64,000 bases of DNA, from positions 58,699,257-58,763,256 of the forward strand of contig NC_060060.1 in NCBI RefSeq assembly GCF_020283565.1. The letters run 5' to 3'. Below the pieces are notes generated by a model. That model ran no database searches, had not been told where the DNA came from, and saw nothing but the letters and a program-made list of their open reading frames with translations. Origin of the DNA: Trifolium pratense (Eukaryota > Streptophyta > Magnoliopsida > Fabales > Fabaceae). Each line of letters begins with the position of its first letter. Within the stretch, counting starts at the first letter, position 1. Made by a program: the position numbers and the translations under genes. This document shows, piece after piece, positions 11,239 through 21,801 of the stretch.

Positions 11239-11251
11239 GCTCTGATGCCAA
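11239..11251 (-). other. Primer binding site (initiator Met tRNA type)
   Basis: Read on the minus strand, two bases after the 5' LTR, tggcatcagagc differs at one base from the standard copia PBS tggtatcagagc, which pairs with the 3' end of initiator tRNA-Met. Confidence 0.88.
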
Positions 11252-11252
11252 T

Positions 11253-12369
11253 TGAAGGTGTGAAAACACAAGAAGGGGGGGGTTGAATTGTGTTTTAGTC
11301 AAGTTAAAACTTTTTCAAGTTCTTAACTCAACTACGTTAGCAGCGGATAAATAACACAAATAAAAGCAAGATAGAGAGAGAGAAATCACACAAGCAATTT
11401 ATACTGGTTCCTCTCACAAAACGAGAGTAGTCCAGTCCCCTTGCACTTCCAAGGGATTTCACTATAATCACACAAGATTACACCTGCTCAAGCACACAAG
11501 CAAGAGACTTCTCAACAATGCTCAAGCACACAAGCTTAAGACTTCACACTTAAGCACACAAGCTTAAGTTTCACACTTAAGCACACAAGCTTAAGTTTCC
11601 TCAAGTAAATAGTAAAGTATATAAAAATATACAAATACTCTTAGATGAACCTAAAGAGAGCAAATACAAATATTACAGAGTATTTGGCTAAAGTGCAAAA
11701 ACACTTGAGAAAGGTTCAGAGCTTGTATATCGCAGCGTTCAGAGTTTGTTCAGCGCACGTTCAATTCTTGATAATTGTTATTTGTTGTAGCTGAATCTTC
11801 TAGTATATATACCACTAGAAAATAGTCGTTGCAAAAGAACCGTTGGAGTTGATAAACTTTTGTCTTCAAGCAGTCTGTCTTGATGCAGTTTGGTTGTATC
11901 CAAATCTAAGAAAGAGTTTCAGATACTTTGACTGCTGCAGAGTGGACTTTCCTTATTCAGCTAACAAAACTGAAAGCCCACGTTCTCAAGTTAGGACAGA
12001 CAAAACAGAGGTAGCTGAACTGATCAGGCTTGAAGGGTCCTTTTCTTCATTGGTAGAAGAGTTGACTGGTGAAGGGAATCTTCACAGCTTTCAAAGAGAT
12101 CTTCAGAGGTTGATGAAGCTTGTAGACAAACAAGAAGTTCTGAAGACTTCATCCTCTGAAGGTTGTATCTTCTGAAGACCAACATCTTCTGAGCGCTTGT
12201 GAACTTCTGAATTCACATCCTCTGAACTCCACTCAGAGCTTATATGATGCTTATATCTGCGCACTTAAAATAAATTTTTAGTCCTTCCAATTGTTTATTA
12301 ATACTTTGTTATCATCAAAACCTTTATAGATTTAGGGGCAAACATTTTTAAATCAATTTTGTTCCAACA
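11253..12369 (-). repeat. 5' LTR of the complete copia element
   Basis: This 1,117-bp LTR has TG...CA ends and is identical by eye to 155-1271. It carries the element promoter region; a TATA-like tatatatac lies within the near-palindrome around 11800-11818 on the minus strand. It directly abuts LINE sequence through the gcttg target duplication. Confidence 0.95.
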
Positions 12370-13469
12370 GCTTGGAACATCCAGATTTTCTATCTTTTGT
12401 GGAATCTTCTTGGAAGTGTTTTGAGGTTCATGGTAAGAAAGCGTTTGTGCTTAAAAAAAAATTAAATTACTTAAAGAGCGCTTGAGAAAGTGGAATAAAG
12501 AGATCTTTGGTTTTCTCGATCTTAACATAGAGAGGACGGTTAAAGACATCAATGATATAGAAGGCCTTTTGGGGGGAGACGAGACGGCAGTAGATTTAAC
12601 AAGAAGGGAAGTGCTCAATAAAGAATTTTGGCAGCAACTTCATCTTAAAGAGAGTCTTCTAAAACAAAAATCTAGAATGAAGTGGATAAAGGAAGGTGAT
12701 TCGAATTCTAGATATTTTCATGAAACCATAAAAAGCAGGAGAAGAATGAATCAATTAGTGGCATTAAGAGATGGTGATCAATGGGTTCAAGGAGTAGAGG
12801 AAGTCAAGGGTTTTGTGAAGAATTACTTTGAGAACAATTTTAGGGAGAGTTGGGAGAATAGACCAAATCTCAATATGGTTCTGTTTCATTCTCTTTCGAT
12901 AGAGGATAATACTTTTCTGTTGGAACCCTTCTCCCTTGATGAAGTCAGAGAGGTGATATGGAATAGTGATGGGAACAAATGTCCAGGCCCAGACGGATTC
13001 AACTTTAATTTTTTGAAGGCTTGTTGGGAGATTATCAAATATGATATCATGGATTTTATGCATGAATTCCACAGCAACGCAGTTCTTCCAAAAGCGATTA
13101 CAACTTCTTTTTTGGCTCTTATCCCCAAGAAGGATCATCCGCAAGCTTTGTCGGTCTATCGCCCTATTTGTTTGGTGTCAAGTTTGTATAAGATTTTATC
13201 CAAAGTCTTAGCAGCTAGGTTGAAAAAAGTTATGGGCAAATTAATTTCAGAAGTTCAGTCCGCTTTCTTACCGAACAGGCAGATCTTGGATGGAGTGCTA
13301 GCCTTCAACGAATTGTTAGATTTGGCAAAGAGAAGGAAAGATAAATGTTTGCTGTTCAAGGTAGATTATGAGAGGGCCTATGATACAGTGAGTTGGAAGT
13401 TTTTAGAGTACATGATGATTAGAATGGGCTTTATTGAAGGATGGCGTCGTTGGATTCGTGCTTGTGTGT
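12370..13469 (+). pseudogene. LINE ORF2 fragment, reverse transcriptase N-terminal half
   Basis: This continues the LINE frame broken at 154. A frameshift lies near the A-tract at about 12453-12461, because the frame entering from the left ends at TGA near 12483 while the coding frame continues as the ORF from 12482. Recognisable RT blocks are GDSNSRYFH, CPGPDGFN, LIPKKD, YRPICLVSSLYKILSKVLA, SAFLPNRQILDG and FKVDYERAYD (motif A). The match ends at RWIRACV (about 13469), before the FADD/YADD active-site motif, and unrelated sequence follows. It is therefore 3'-truncated and non-functional. Confidence 0.85.
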
Positions 13470-13577
13470 TGTCTAGGTTTATGAATGTAGTTTTTCAAAT
13501 ATTGAGTTTTGTTGTACATAAAAATTTAGCGGCGCAGCTTATTCGCCGTCTACCTTTTATTTATGTGTGTGTGTGTG

Positions 13578-13654
<77 letters not shown>

Positions 13655-14286
13655 ATTAAAGATAAAAAATGTATTGAATTCAATTTTTAAAAAAATATTA
13701 ATGTCGTCGTTATTAATACGTAATAAATTGCTATACGTAATAAAAATATTAATACTATGCATGACCTTTTGAACTCTTTTCAAAAGGTTTACAGCCTCTG
13801 GTGCTAGAATGTCAAAAGTCTCGATGCAAACAGTATACAAATATGTTAATTGTCAGAGCACGCTTTCTCATTTTTGACCATTTTAAAAAAAATGTTTCAC
13901 CCCTTATCCCAAAAGAAGAGGTATAAAAGATTGGTTGGGAGTGTTGGACAATCATATAACACTCATTTTAAGGGTTTCACATCTCACATGTCCCTTTGAA
14001 CTCTATTGGAATTTGAGGGGGATCGACAAATTTAAATCTAGAGCTCATTCTATTTGGAGGGATGGTTATTTTGTTATCCTTTTATTTATTTTGGTTACTT
14101 TTGAGGGAAGGTCTAACTCCCCATTACATTTTTTTTTCAATCTTTAATACCAAAATACTCTTAACTCTTAACTTATCTAAAAAAATGTTTTTAAAAATTA
14201 GTGCGGAAAAAAAATCATTAGTAACATAACATAATATTTAATATATAAAAGTTTTCTGTTTGGTTCAAAAAAAAATATATATAAAA
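13470..14286. other. Non-coding stretch with (GT)n(TA)n microsatellite
   Basis: After the LINE break there is a compound microsatellite, (GT)n then (TA)n, at about 13564-13649. The rest is AT-rich DNA in which I see no gene or recognisable element. Short ORFs over the microsatellite are artefacts of the repeat. Confidence 0.7.
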
Positions 14287-14287
14287 G

Positions 14288-14655
14288 TTTTTGGCATGAG
14301 TTATTATGCATAAGGAATAAACTTATGCATGGTGTATAAACAAATCTCCACCATCAAATTGAATCTAACAAATCTCCAAACGCACCATTTTCCATCCCCA
14401 AATCAACAACAGCAACCTCTGAACGTCATCAGATTGCTTCATAGTTAGTTTTAAATTAAAATCATGTCAAAATTATTTTTGTTGTGGAATTGTTTCACAT
14501 TAGATGTACTTAATTATGCCAAAACCATTTTTACTGTGGAATGAGATTTCAGAGGGTTGTAATCCAAAACTATTTTGCTCTGAAATGATTTTGTGTGTTA
14601 TTTATGCATGGTGCATAACGAATTCGCTTATGCACCATAACCGCTCCCAAAATTT
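14288..14655. mobile_element. Probable MITE with ~50-bp imperfect terminal inverted repeats
   Basis: The left end (ttttggcatgagttatt... through ttatgcatggtg) pairs imperfectly with the reverse complement of the right end (ttatgcatggtgcataa ... ccgctcccaaaat). Blocks such as gttat, tgcataag and ttatgca fall in the same order in both arms. No transposase is inside. The target duplication was not resolved, so the family is not assigned. Confidence 0.45.
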
Positions 14656-15110
14656 TCATACTAATTGAATTATATATCTTAAAATTAAAAAGCTAAACTC
14701 TAACCATCAAATTGATACATCTTCGATCAACCAATCTATATTAATTCTAATTTAATTTTGGATAAAAATAAAAATAACAAATTAAATAATAGAATTTCAA
14801 CCAATATTTCAAATTTATTTTTCATTGAGACCCATTATGATCTTCATTTGAAAAAAATAAAATAATAGACCGTATACACGTGGGTGATCAATAAGACGAA
14901 CTCCATCATTTGATATTGTCTCGCTAGGAATTTCCAACCCACATATTATTCACTCGAAAATTCACATATTGATTATGGCCACACCATTCTTATACAGATC
15001 ACTTCCTTTATCCTCACAATCAAGCCCATCTAACTATTCATAAGTCAACACATGTATGTGTGATGATGTGCATGCATCGTCTTTCTTTTGATATTGTTTT
15101 CTTGAACAAG

Positions 15111-15187
<77 letters not shown>

Positions 15188-15485
15188 CTAATACACACCT
15201 ACTAAAAAATTAGAAGGTGTGTTTTAGCAAGCTACACCTCTTTAATAAAGACAAAACACTCAATATATATATAAACAGCCTCCTCAGCACAAAGTATGCC
15301 AAGATAGATTATTAAAGTTTACAAAGAGACGAGGAAAGAAAAACAAATTATACAAGACCCAAACATAACACATGACTAGATCAACAACTATGGTAGTTTG
15401 AAGGTAAAGTAACACTTGTCGTCTACAACAACCTATAGGAAAAAAGCTTGATCTTGTCCAACAACTGATGAGAAGTACTGGTTGA
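14656..15485. other. AT-rich non-coding region with (TA)n tract
   Basis: This holds a long (TA)n microsatellite at about 15117-15184, followed by a short inverted repeat (acacacct ... aggtgtgt) at about 15193-15222. No gene is recognised. Confidence 0.6.
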
Positions 15486-16007
15486 GCCTCTGAACAATCT
15501 GTGACTTCTTTATTGGGAAAGTTCATTTATGTTGTGGGTACCAAGGCTAAATTTGATTATGGGTCCTATTTCTTTCAAGAAACCTTAAGCCATGCCCTGA
15601 CCTATGCTGTTGAGAAGCCAGTTGCTCTTCCTACTCTGTTATGCAATATCATCCTTGAGCAACACCCAGATATTCTGAGAAGCACTGATGTTCCTTGTAA
15701 AAGGAAAGGGGTGTTGGTTATTGAGCAGAGGCTGCTTGAAGGGACAAATGTTGCAACAGGTGTTGGCACATCTGTCCAGACTGGTGTACTTTCAAGGAAG
15801 CAGATGATTGCAGATCTGACTGAGACCAGCAGAGCTCTTGAGGCCAGGAAACTGAAAATAGATCGTGTGATTGAAGCCCTCAAGGCTGAGGAGGCTGCTG
15901 AGACTGCTGAGGGTGAGCCTGATGGACAAGAAGGTGAAGGAACTAGTGGCTCTGATGATAGCACTGAGGATGTGATGGAGGACTCTGATGAAAGTTCTTC
16001 CATATGA
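15486..16007 (+). pseudogene. Remnant of a copia extra ORF (second family), 3' part
   Basis: The open stretch reads as the C-terminal part of the plant transposon protein found after pol in SIRE-type elements. It resembles the region around the GDYFFE motif of the 911-aa ORF at 2445-5180 (here GSYFFQE), followed by a short charged linker and a Glu/Asp/Ser-rich acidic tail. An in-frame TGA at 15483-15485 closes the upstream side, and there is no convincing ATG. It is followed by purine tracts and an LTR in the same orientation, as expected for the 3' end of such an element. It belongs to a different family from the complete copy. Confidence 0.65.
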
Positions 16008-16188
16008 TTTCTGATGTTTTCTTATTTGTTTCTGATGTACTTTTGGTATTCCTTTTTGTTCCTTTTATGGGCAAGGCCCTGGATTTCTAGCACCTGTGTG
16101 TGCATTATGGTCTGTAATATGTGCACACTGATATTCTCTTGTCTGGTACTCTATGTTTTCCTATGCATGGTGTTTGTCAAAATTATGG

Positions 16189-16807
16189 CTAAAAAGGGGG
16201 AGTGGTGTGTGTGTGTGTGACAAGTGTGTGGACAGATGTTCTCACATCTGGTGACTATTTCTGTGCTAATGATCTATGCTCATATTGAGGGGGAGTGTGA
16301 GTAATATGCATGTGTTGAGGGGGAGTAGTGAATATTATTTCTCTATCTGATGTTTGTATGCATGAATTCAGGGGGAGTGTGAGTGATAGTATCTCTTGAT
16401 CTCCTGAATGTATTAGATGACAAATGTTGTGCCAAATGTTATGGCACCTGACTAACGAGTCCACTATCCACTATGACCGAGAATTTATTTTTCTCAGATG
16501 ATTATGGGAATTTATTTTTCCCAGATGTTCTTATGTTGAAGGAATGCGCTTTAAACTATTAGGGGTTTATTTCTCCTACTTCTTAGCATCTACTATGGGA
16601 GTTTATTTCTCCCTTGTGTTGTTCCATGAGGCTAGTTGTGTTTTATTCCGCTGTTGCATTGCCTCTGACTATCTTGGAAGTAGTTTTATTGTGTGTTACT
16701 TTCTTTCCTAGTTGTGTGATCATGTTGACTCGAAGGAAAGGTAATACTGTATCTCTCTATATACTGGTCTAATATTGTTTTAGCCAAAATTTGCCAAAGG
16801 GGGAGAT
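16189..16807 (+). other. Polypurine-tract modules before the remnant LTR
   Basis: Five purine blocks of the form GGGGGAG occur between the remnant ORF and the LTR, at about 16193, 16290, 16318, 16371 and 16799. The last (ccaaagggggagat, 16794-16807) directly precedes the TG of the LTR and is the functional PPT position. The same multi-block layout exists in the complete element at 1273-1697. Confidence 0.6.
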
Positions 16808-17795
16808 TGTTGGGTTTTTGTATGATTAGCTACATTTTGCAAAAACATATTTTAGCCAAGTGTTGAGACATATGTGCTGACCCCAAGTGTTGTGACAAAT
16901 GTTGGTACACTTTGGAACAACATCTGTCTGTGTATCTGTGCGCGCCAGCTAGCGGTTATTATTTTCTACTCAATCTTTTGAAGATCTGTTTGAAGAATTG
17001 TTTCAAGGTTTCTTACAGAGGAAGGCGCACGTGTTTAATGTGTTTCAGGAGGCAGCCAAACCCTAGTTTTATTTTCCAAAGGAATTATATTTTTGGAAAA
17101 TATATTTTTGCGTTTCAAAAATATAACTATTATTTTCAGAAATATATCACTGCTGCCGCAATTCTAGAAGCCCTAATTTTGTCTTGAAGCCCAAGTCGTT
17201 CTACTACTATAAATACGAAGGCAAGCATATGGTTTCAAGCATCTAAAATCGTGTTTTACAAAGCGTGTGTTTTTAGGGATTTTAGAGTGTTAATTGTGAG
17301 CATTTCTTGTGTCTCATTGATGCAAGCTTAGGACCTGAGTTTATTGAGTTGTAAGTGTGAACTTCTCCTAAGCTTTGAAGTACAGAGATTGTTCTATTGT
17401 GTTGTGTGGTTTACTCGCAAGCTTTTAAGCAAGAGTGAATCATAGTTTCTTAGGAGTGTGTCTCCACCGTGTTGTAATCGTTGAATTGAATAACAACGCT
17501 GTCTGTGTTGTTAAGGTGGGAATTGAGACGGGGTCTCATATCTAGGAGTTCCTAGGTAGAAGTGTCATTGGGTAGTGATTAAGTGAGAAGTTGTAAACGG
17601 GTGAGTTTAGCTTCGAAGTAATACTGCTGATAGTGGACTTCATTCCTGGATTGGTATCCCCCAGAGTAGGCTTTAGGCTGAACTGGGTTAACAACTCTTG
17701 TGTGTTATTTACTTTACTGTTTGTATTGTTTTATGTTATTTGCTCTGTTTATAGACAAGTGTTGGCGCACCGGTAAACAACATCTGTCTACAACA
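16808..17795 (+). repeat. LTR of a second copia-like family
   Basis: It begins TGTTGGG immediately after a PPT and probably ends at ctacaaca (17795), about 988 bp. The right end is an estimate: just after it the motif agacaagtgttg is repeated (17753 and 17796), which blurs the boundary, and no PBS follows. The inside is non-coding. Confidence 0.6.
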
Positions 17796-17859
17796 GACAA
17801 GTGTTGATACACCTTGATCAACACATGTCCACTGTGTGCCAGGAATTTCACATTGTATT

Positions 17860-18200
17860 TGGACAGTGGTTGTTCAAGACATGTGACAGGATATAAATAA
17901 TGTCTCTTCTCTATTGAGAAGAAAAATGGTGGATTTGTGACTTTTGGAACAACAACTTATATGTGTTATACTAGATGATTTACCAGTTGAGTCTTGTTTT
18001 ATAACTATTGAAAAAGATAAATGAATTTGGCACAAAAGAGCTAGTCACATTAGTATGAACACTATTTCAAAACTTTCTAAGCTTGATCTAGAGGTCTTCC
18101 AAAGATTAATTTTCACAAGGATAAAATATGGGAAGCATCTACTAGAGGAAAATTAGCTTTTTAAACCATATGATTTTGTTTCAACTCAAAGACCTCTAGA
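17860..18200 (+). pseudogene. Degenerate copia pol fragment (protease and pre-integrase region)
   Basis: Translated pieces show the protease signature [12 protein letters not shown] (about 17860-17895) and then IWHKRASH...ISKLSKLDL of the GAG-pre-integrase domain (about 18025-18095). These are separated by stops, frameshifts and internal deletions relative to the intact pol at 5634-8792. It lies just after an LTR but without PBS or gag. It is either a heavily deleted second element or a rearranged part of the same one. Confidence 0.75.
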
Positions 18201-19153
18201 ACTGCTCCCTAGAGAAAATTGGTTCGAATAGCCTAAAGGCTTTAAGGTGGGTCAATGCAATCCTTAGAGAAAAGTGAACGTAAGCGTACAATGAAATTCA
18301 TCGATGGGGACACACGACAAGCAACCTTGGCGAGTCAATGAACTTGGTGTTTAAGGATATCGGCAATGAACCTATCACAAATTTGGTTCAACCAACATAC
18401 TATTTGAAAGAAGATATCGGCAATGAACTTGGTGTTTAAGGATATCAGCAATGAACATATCACAAATTTGGTTCAACTAAATCTTCCCAGTAGTTCAAGA
18501 CAAATAATATTGGCCAGGCTTTAACGTTTGACCAATCTCAAGATGTAAAGAAGTAAGAGAGGTCGTTCACAAAGTACTCGCATTAGGATAAAAATGGACG
18601 ATTCTTATACAGTGCAACAACGTGGGTTATGACGGATCTCGGATCACAGACACAACAATTGCCCAAATGTTGGGGGACCTGTCATACAACTATAGTTTGC
18701 CTATTTTATGTCTTCTTTTTTTTTTTGTGTATTGGATTATCAATAAAATTATTAGATATTATTACCACGTTGTTTTTCCATTATTAGTACAAAAAAATTA
18801 TTGGTCTTACATTGAAACTCTTTTTTTAACAAACTTGAAACTTATAATATAAACATAATGACAATGACAAAATAAAATAAAATTACATTACCAATTTCAA
18901 TCAAGAATAAAATTACATTAAAAACTGACATAATTTTTAATAAACTATATTACAAAAACAACTTCAAAACTTAAACAAATCCATTAAACTCAACAGCATA
19001 AGATTTGAGTACAACAACTAAAACACTTGTTTTTAATGTGATAATACAAACAATATGGTGGATCAACATGTCTACAACATTAGCCTAGTAGTCCAAACGA
19101 CGCCAATATCATATTTTTTGGTTTCTTCGACATATTCATCTATCGAATATATG
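18201..19153. other. Non-coding region with an imperfect direct repeat
   Basis: A ~57-bp block at about 18338-18394 is repeated with few changes at about 18424-18480 (shared core tgaacttggtgtttaagg). The remainder is AT-rich and shows no gene. Confidence 0.6.
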
Positions 19154-19158
19154 AGTAT

Positions 19159-19982
19159 TGTAACACCCGGGTCTGATGAGGGCGGGGAGTGGTTGTTGGT
19201 GCATAAGGCATGACAATTAGCGGCTCCTGGCAGCTTCTAGGCAAAAACGAATCAAATCGGAATGAGAGGGATCCTGAGACCGTGCAGGTATGAGACTGCA
19301 TGGTTGAAGTAAGGCATATATCAACAAGATGCATCTTCTTTTCGGTAGCTCATTCGATAAGAACTCCACAGTTAAGCGTGCTTGACTTAGAGTAGTCTTT
19401 GGATGGGTAACATTCTGGGAAGTTTCCCGGGAAGCGTGCGAGTGAGGACAAGACACGCTGAAAAGACTCGTGTTGGTTTGTATGGTCAGTCGACAATGCT
19501 TAAAGTCTTCTGGGATGTTACGATTGGTATCAGAGCAGATCTCTCCCAATACGATGTGGTTCGGGGACGAACCAAGCTGAAGTTGGTGGTGGGCATGTAA
19601 CGCCCGGGTCTGACGAGGGCGGGGAGTGGTTGTCGGTGCATGAGGCATGACAATTAGCGGCTCCTGGCAGCTTCTAGGCAAAAACGAATCACATCGAAAT
19701 GAGAGGGATCCTAAGACCGTGCAGGTATGAGACTGCATGGTTGAAGGAAGGCATATAAGAATTGTTTGGTATTACCTATATCAACAAGATGCATCTTCTT
19801 TTCGGTAGCTAATTCGATAAGAATTCCACAGTTAAGCGTGCTTGACTTGGAGTACTCTTTGGATGGGTAACCTTCTTGGAAGTTTCCCGGGAAGCGTGCG
19901 AGTGAGGACAAGACACGCTGAAAAGACTCGTGTTGGTTTGTAGGGTCATTCGACAATGCGTAAAGTCTTCTGGGATGTTACA
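19159..19982 (+). mobile_element. Cassandra TRIM retrotransposon with 5S rRNA-like LTRs
   Basis: This is a complete small LTR element: 5' LTR 19159-19522, PBS attggtatcagagc at 19523-19536, a 73-bp internal region, a purine-rich stretch ggtggtgggca at 19585-19595, and 3' LTR 19596-19982. The 5-bp target duplication agtat is at 19154-19158 and 19983-19987. Both LTRs carry a segment closely matching plant 5S rRNA, including the internal control region (gttaagcgtgcttg ... ggatgggtaac ... tgggaagt). That is the defining trait of Cassandra, a non-autonomous TRIM with no coding capacity. The LTRs differ at several bases and the 5' copy lacks ~21 bp present at 19759-19779, so it is older than the Maximus insertion. 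Confidence 0.95.
19356..19425 (+). other. 5S rRNA-like segment in the Cassandra 5' LTR
   Basis: This resembles the middle of plant 5S rRNA: agaactcc, gttaagcgtgcttg, gagtagt, ggatgggta and ctgggaagt occur in the right order and spacing. That region contains the RNA polymerase III internal promoter. It is truncated and diverged, so not a 5S gene. The matching segment in the 3' LTR is at about 19816-19885. Confidence 0.88.
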
Positions 19983-19987
19983 AGTAT

Positions 19988-20156
19988 AAATATGTTATAT
20001 GATCAATTTTAATATATGTTCGCTAGATTTGTCCTTAAAGCGGTTTTGAATGATTTGTTTTAACGCTCCAAAAAGAACTCTGTTTACCCATAAACATTAC
20101 AAATAGTGTTTCTTGGCCCTTAATTTTGACAATAAATTCGCAGGGTGCTAAGTATA
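19988..20156. other. Short non-coding spacer
   Basis: AT-rich DNA between Cassandra and the Stowaway MITE; nothing recognised. Confidence 0.5.
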
Positions 20157-20158
20157 TA

Positions 20159-20286
20159 CTCCCTCCGTCCAAAAATATAAGCAAAAGTTAGTCAATAAAA
20201 GTGAATGTATTTAGTCCAAATCTTTAACCAAATACATCAAGTTTTTTTGACTCGGTTAATTTACTTATATTTTGGGACGGATGGAA
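20159..20286. mobile_element. Stowaway (Tc1/mariner) MITE
   Basis: The 128-bp element has the hallmark terminus CTCCCTCCGTCC and a matching right end (GGACGGATGGAA). Both arms continue with related sequence containing aatataag/cttatatt, and TA flanks both sides (20157-20158, 20287-20288). It has no coding capacity. Confidence 0.85.
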
Positions 20287-20288
20287 TA

Positions 20289-21258
20289 TGTTTTTAAGAG
20301 GTTCAAGAGGAAATGAAGATGTCATTCTTAGTAAGAAGGAAATTAAAGAGAGAATAAACTGAAGGAGGAAGAAATAAATGAAAGAGGGAGAAGAAATTAA
20401 AGTGAGAAATGAAAAGTGATGAGCTGAGTGTGAAATGAAGTTGTAATGTGTGGTATTAAAAAAAATTCATCTAACCATAATCCGAACCCTAAAAAAATAA
20501 AAAGAAAAACAAAGAAAAAAAACCATACAAGTTTCATTGTTTTTATTAATTAAAGTTGTATTTGTAATTTTTTTAAAAAAATATATAGTATTTTTGTAAA
20601 AATATAAACAATTACACAATTGTTTTTTTTAACACAGTTATTCATAAAAAATCTGAACCAAACACTCACTGCTCAATAACCAGGCCAATATCAGATTCAA
20701 GTATTTTATTTTTTTATAAAAAATTATAAAATTCCTCCTATTGCCATACATCATAATTGTATAAGTAATAAAAAGAAGTTTGAAAATAAAAATTCATAAT
20801 TTTCTCTAACATTATGTATATGCTATGAGGATATTGCCTAGTTGTCTACAATGCTAGCATGTCCACAAATTGGGGAACACTGTAAATATCTGATCCAACC
20901 ATACCCTTTCATGTCATTGCCAAATTAATATCACCTCCAACATGAAATCATATTCTTGTGGTCAAATTATAAAACATTCATATAGTCAACATCTTAGTGA
21001 CCGTTCGATCAAAATTAATTATTTAAAATTCAATATAGATTTAATTACATTTTAATTTTAAAATTTAAAATATAAAATTTGAATCGTCTAATTTCAATCT
21101 AACAATAGATATAAACTGATTGCATAAATGCGTAAAAATTGAACCACAATAATCATGGTCCCTCATTCATTCATTATATTAGTTCCCATAAACATTAAAA
21201 AGACACAATAACTTAACAGAGAGAAAACAGAAAGAGAGAGAAGAAAAAAACCAAAACA
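20289..21258. other. Upstream region of the ZF-HD gene
   Basis: AT-rich, non-coding. The last ~50 bp before the start codon are purine-rich (GAGAGAA type), which is common in plant 5' leaders. No clear TATA box could be fixed. Confidence 0.5.
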
Positions 21259-21801
21259 ATGGAAGGAGGAGGAATGTTATCATCATCTTCATCTTCATCA
21301 CATTCACAAAACTATATCTACAGAGAGTGTTTAAGAAACCATGCAGCAAGCCTCGGAAGCTACGCTACCGACGGCTGTGGAGAATTCACTTTCGACGACA
21401 CCTCACCATCGGCTGCAAGCAGTCTCCAATGTGCAGCCTGCGGCTGTCACCGGAACTTCCATCGCAAAATAACCGCAATTGTGAGGGAGAATGCTGCCGT
21501 CACAATGTCGGATCAGGTGATGGAATATTCCGGTGGAGGAGGTAGCGGTGGAGATGGAAGGAGGAAGAGGTACCGGACGAAATTCACGGCAGATCAGAAG
21601 GAAAAGATGTTGGGATTTGCTGAGAAGTTAGGATGGAAATTGCAGAGAAAAGAACTTGATGAAGAGATTGAAAGGTTTTGTGAAAGTGTTGGTGTGAGTA
21701 GACAAGTTTTTAAGGTTTGGATGCATAATCATAAGAATTCTTGTTTCGCTAATTCTTCTGACCCTTCTACTGGTAATGCTAATTCCTCTCTTACTCAGTA
21801 G
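21259..21801 (+). CDS. Zinc-finger homeodomain (ZF-HD/ZHD) transcription factor, 180 aa
   Basis: A DNA-binding transcription regulator of the plant ZHD family, expected in the nucleus. After a Ser-rich start, residues ~19-70 form the ZF-HD dimerisation zinc finger: YRECLRNHAA, GCGEF and CAACGCHRNFHRK, with Cys24, His28, Cys40, Cys58, Cys61, Cys63, His64 and His68 available. A Gly-rich linker (91-100) leads to the homeodomain at about 102-160, starting with KRYRTKFT and ending in recognition helix VFKVWMHNHKN. The homeodomain follows the family pattern, with the W-M-H-N-H form of helix 3. The gene is intronless, as is usual for ZHDs, and at 180 aa it is among the shorter members. Which paralogue it is cannot be told without a tree. 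A (GT)n tract follows the stop in the probable 3' UTR. Confidence 0.95.
   Translation: MEGGGMLSSSSSSSHSQNYIYRECLRNHAASLGSYATDGCGEFTFDDTSPSAASSLQCAACGCHRNFHRKITAIVRENAAVTMSDQVMEYSGGGGSGGDGRRKRYRTKFTADQKEKMLGFAEKLGWKLQRKELDEEIERFCESVGVSRQVFKVWMHNHKNSCFANSSDPSTGNANSSLTQ

Larger units (their letters stand above)
155..12369 (-). mobile_element. Complete Ty1-copia retrotransposon, SIRE/Maximus type (12.2 kb)
   Basis: This element has all its parts on the minus strand: 5' LTR 11253-12369, PBS next to it, gag 11182-8795, pol 8792-5634, an extra ORF 5180-2445, PPT 1273-1285 and 3' LTR 155-1271. The 5-bp target duplication gcttg flanks it (150-154, 12370-12374). Both LTRs are 1,117 bp, start TG and end CA, and I see no mismatch between them, which implies a very recent insertion. 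Order PR-INT-RT-RNase H is copia. The large gag, the long extra ORF after pol and the ~12-kb size fit the SIRE/Maximus lineage common in legumes. All protein domains look intact, so it may be autonomous. It sits inside an older LINE. Confidence 0.95.

Noticed and set aside
13563..13772. Tyr-Ile and Cys-Val repeat ORFs over the (GT)n/(TA)n tract, also at 45925-46250
   Set aside because: Translation of microsatellites, not proteins.
19356..19425. A 5S rRNA gene
   Set aside because: It is shorter than and diverged from 5S rRNA, occurs once per LTR, and the LTR/PBS/PPT/target-duplication structure shows a Cassandra element.
19140..19956. Several small minus-strand ORFs around 19.1-20.0 kb that resemble each other
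   Set aside because: They fall in the Cassandra LTRs, which are non-coding and duplicated; similarity is due to the LTR repeat.
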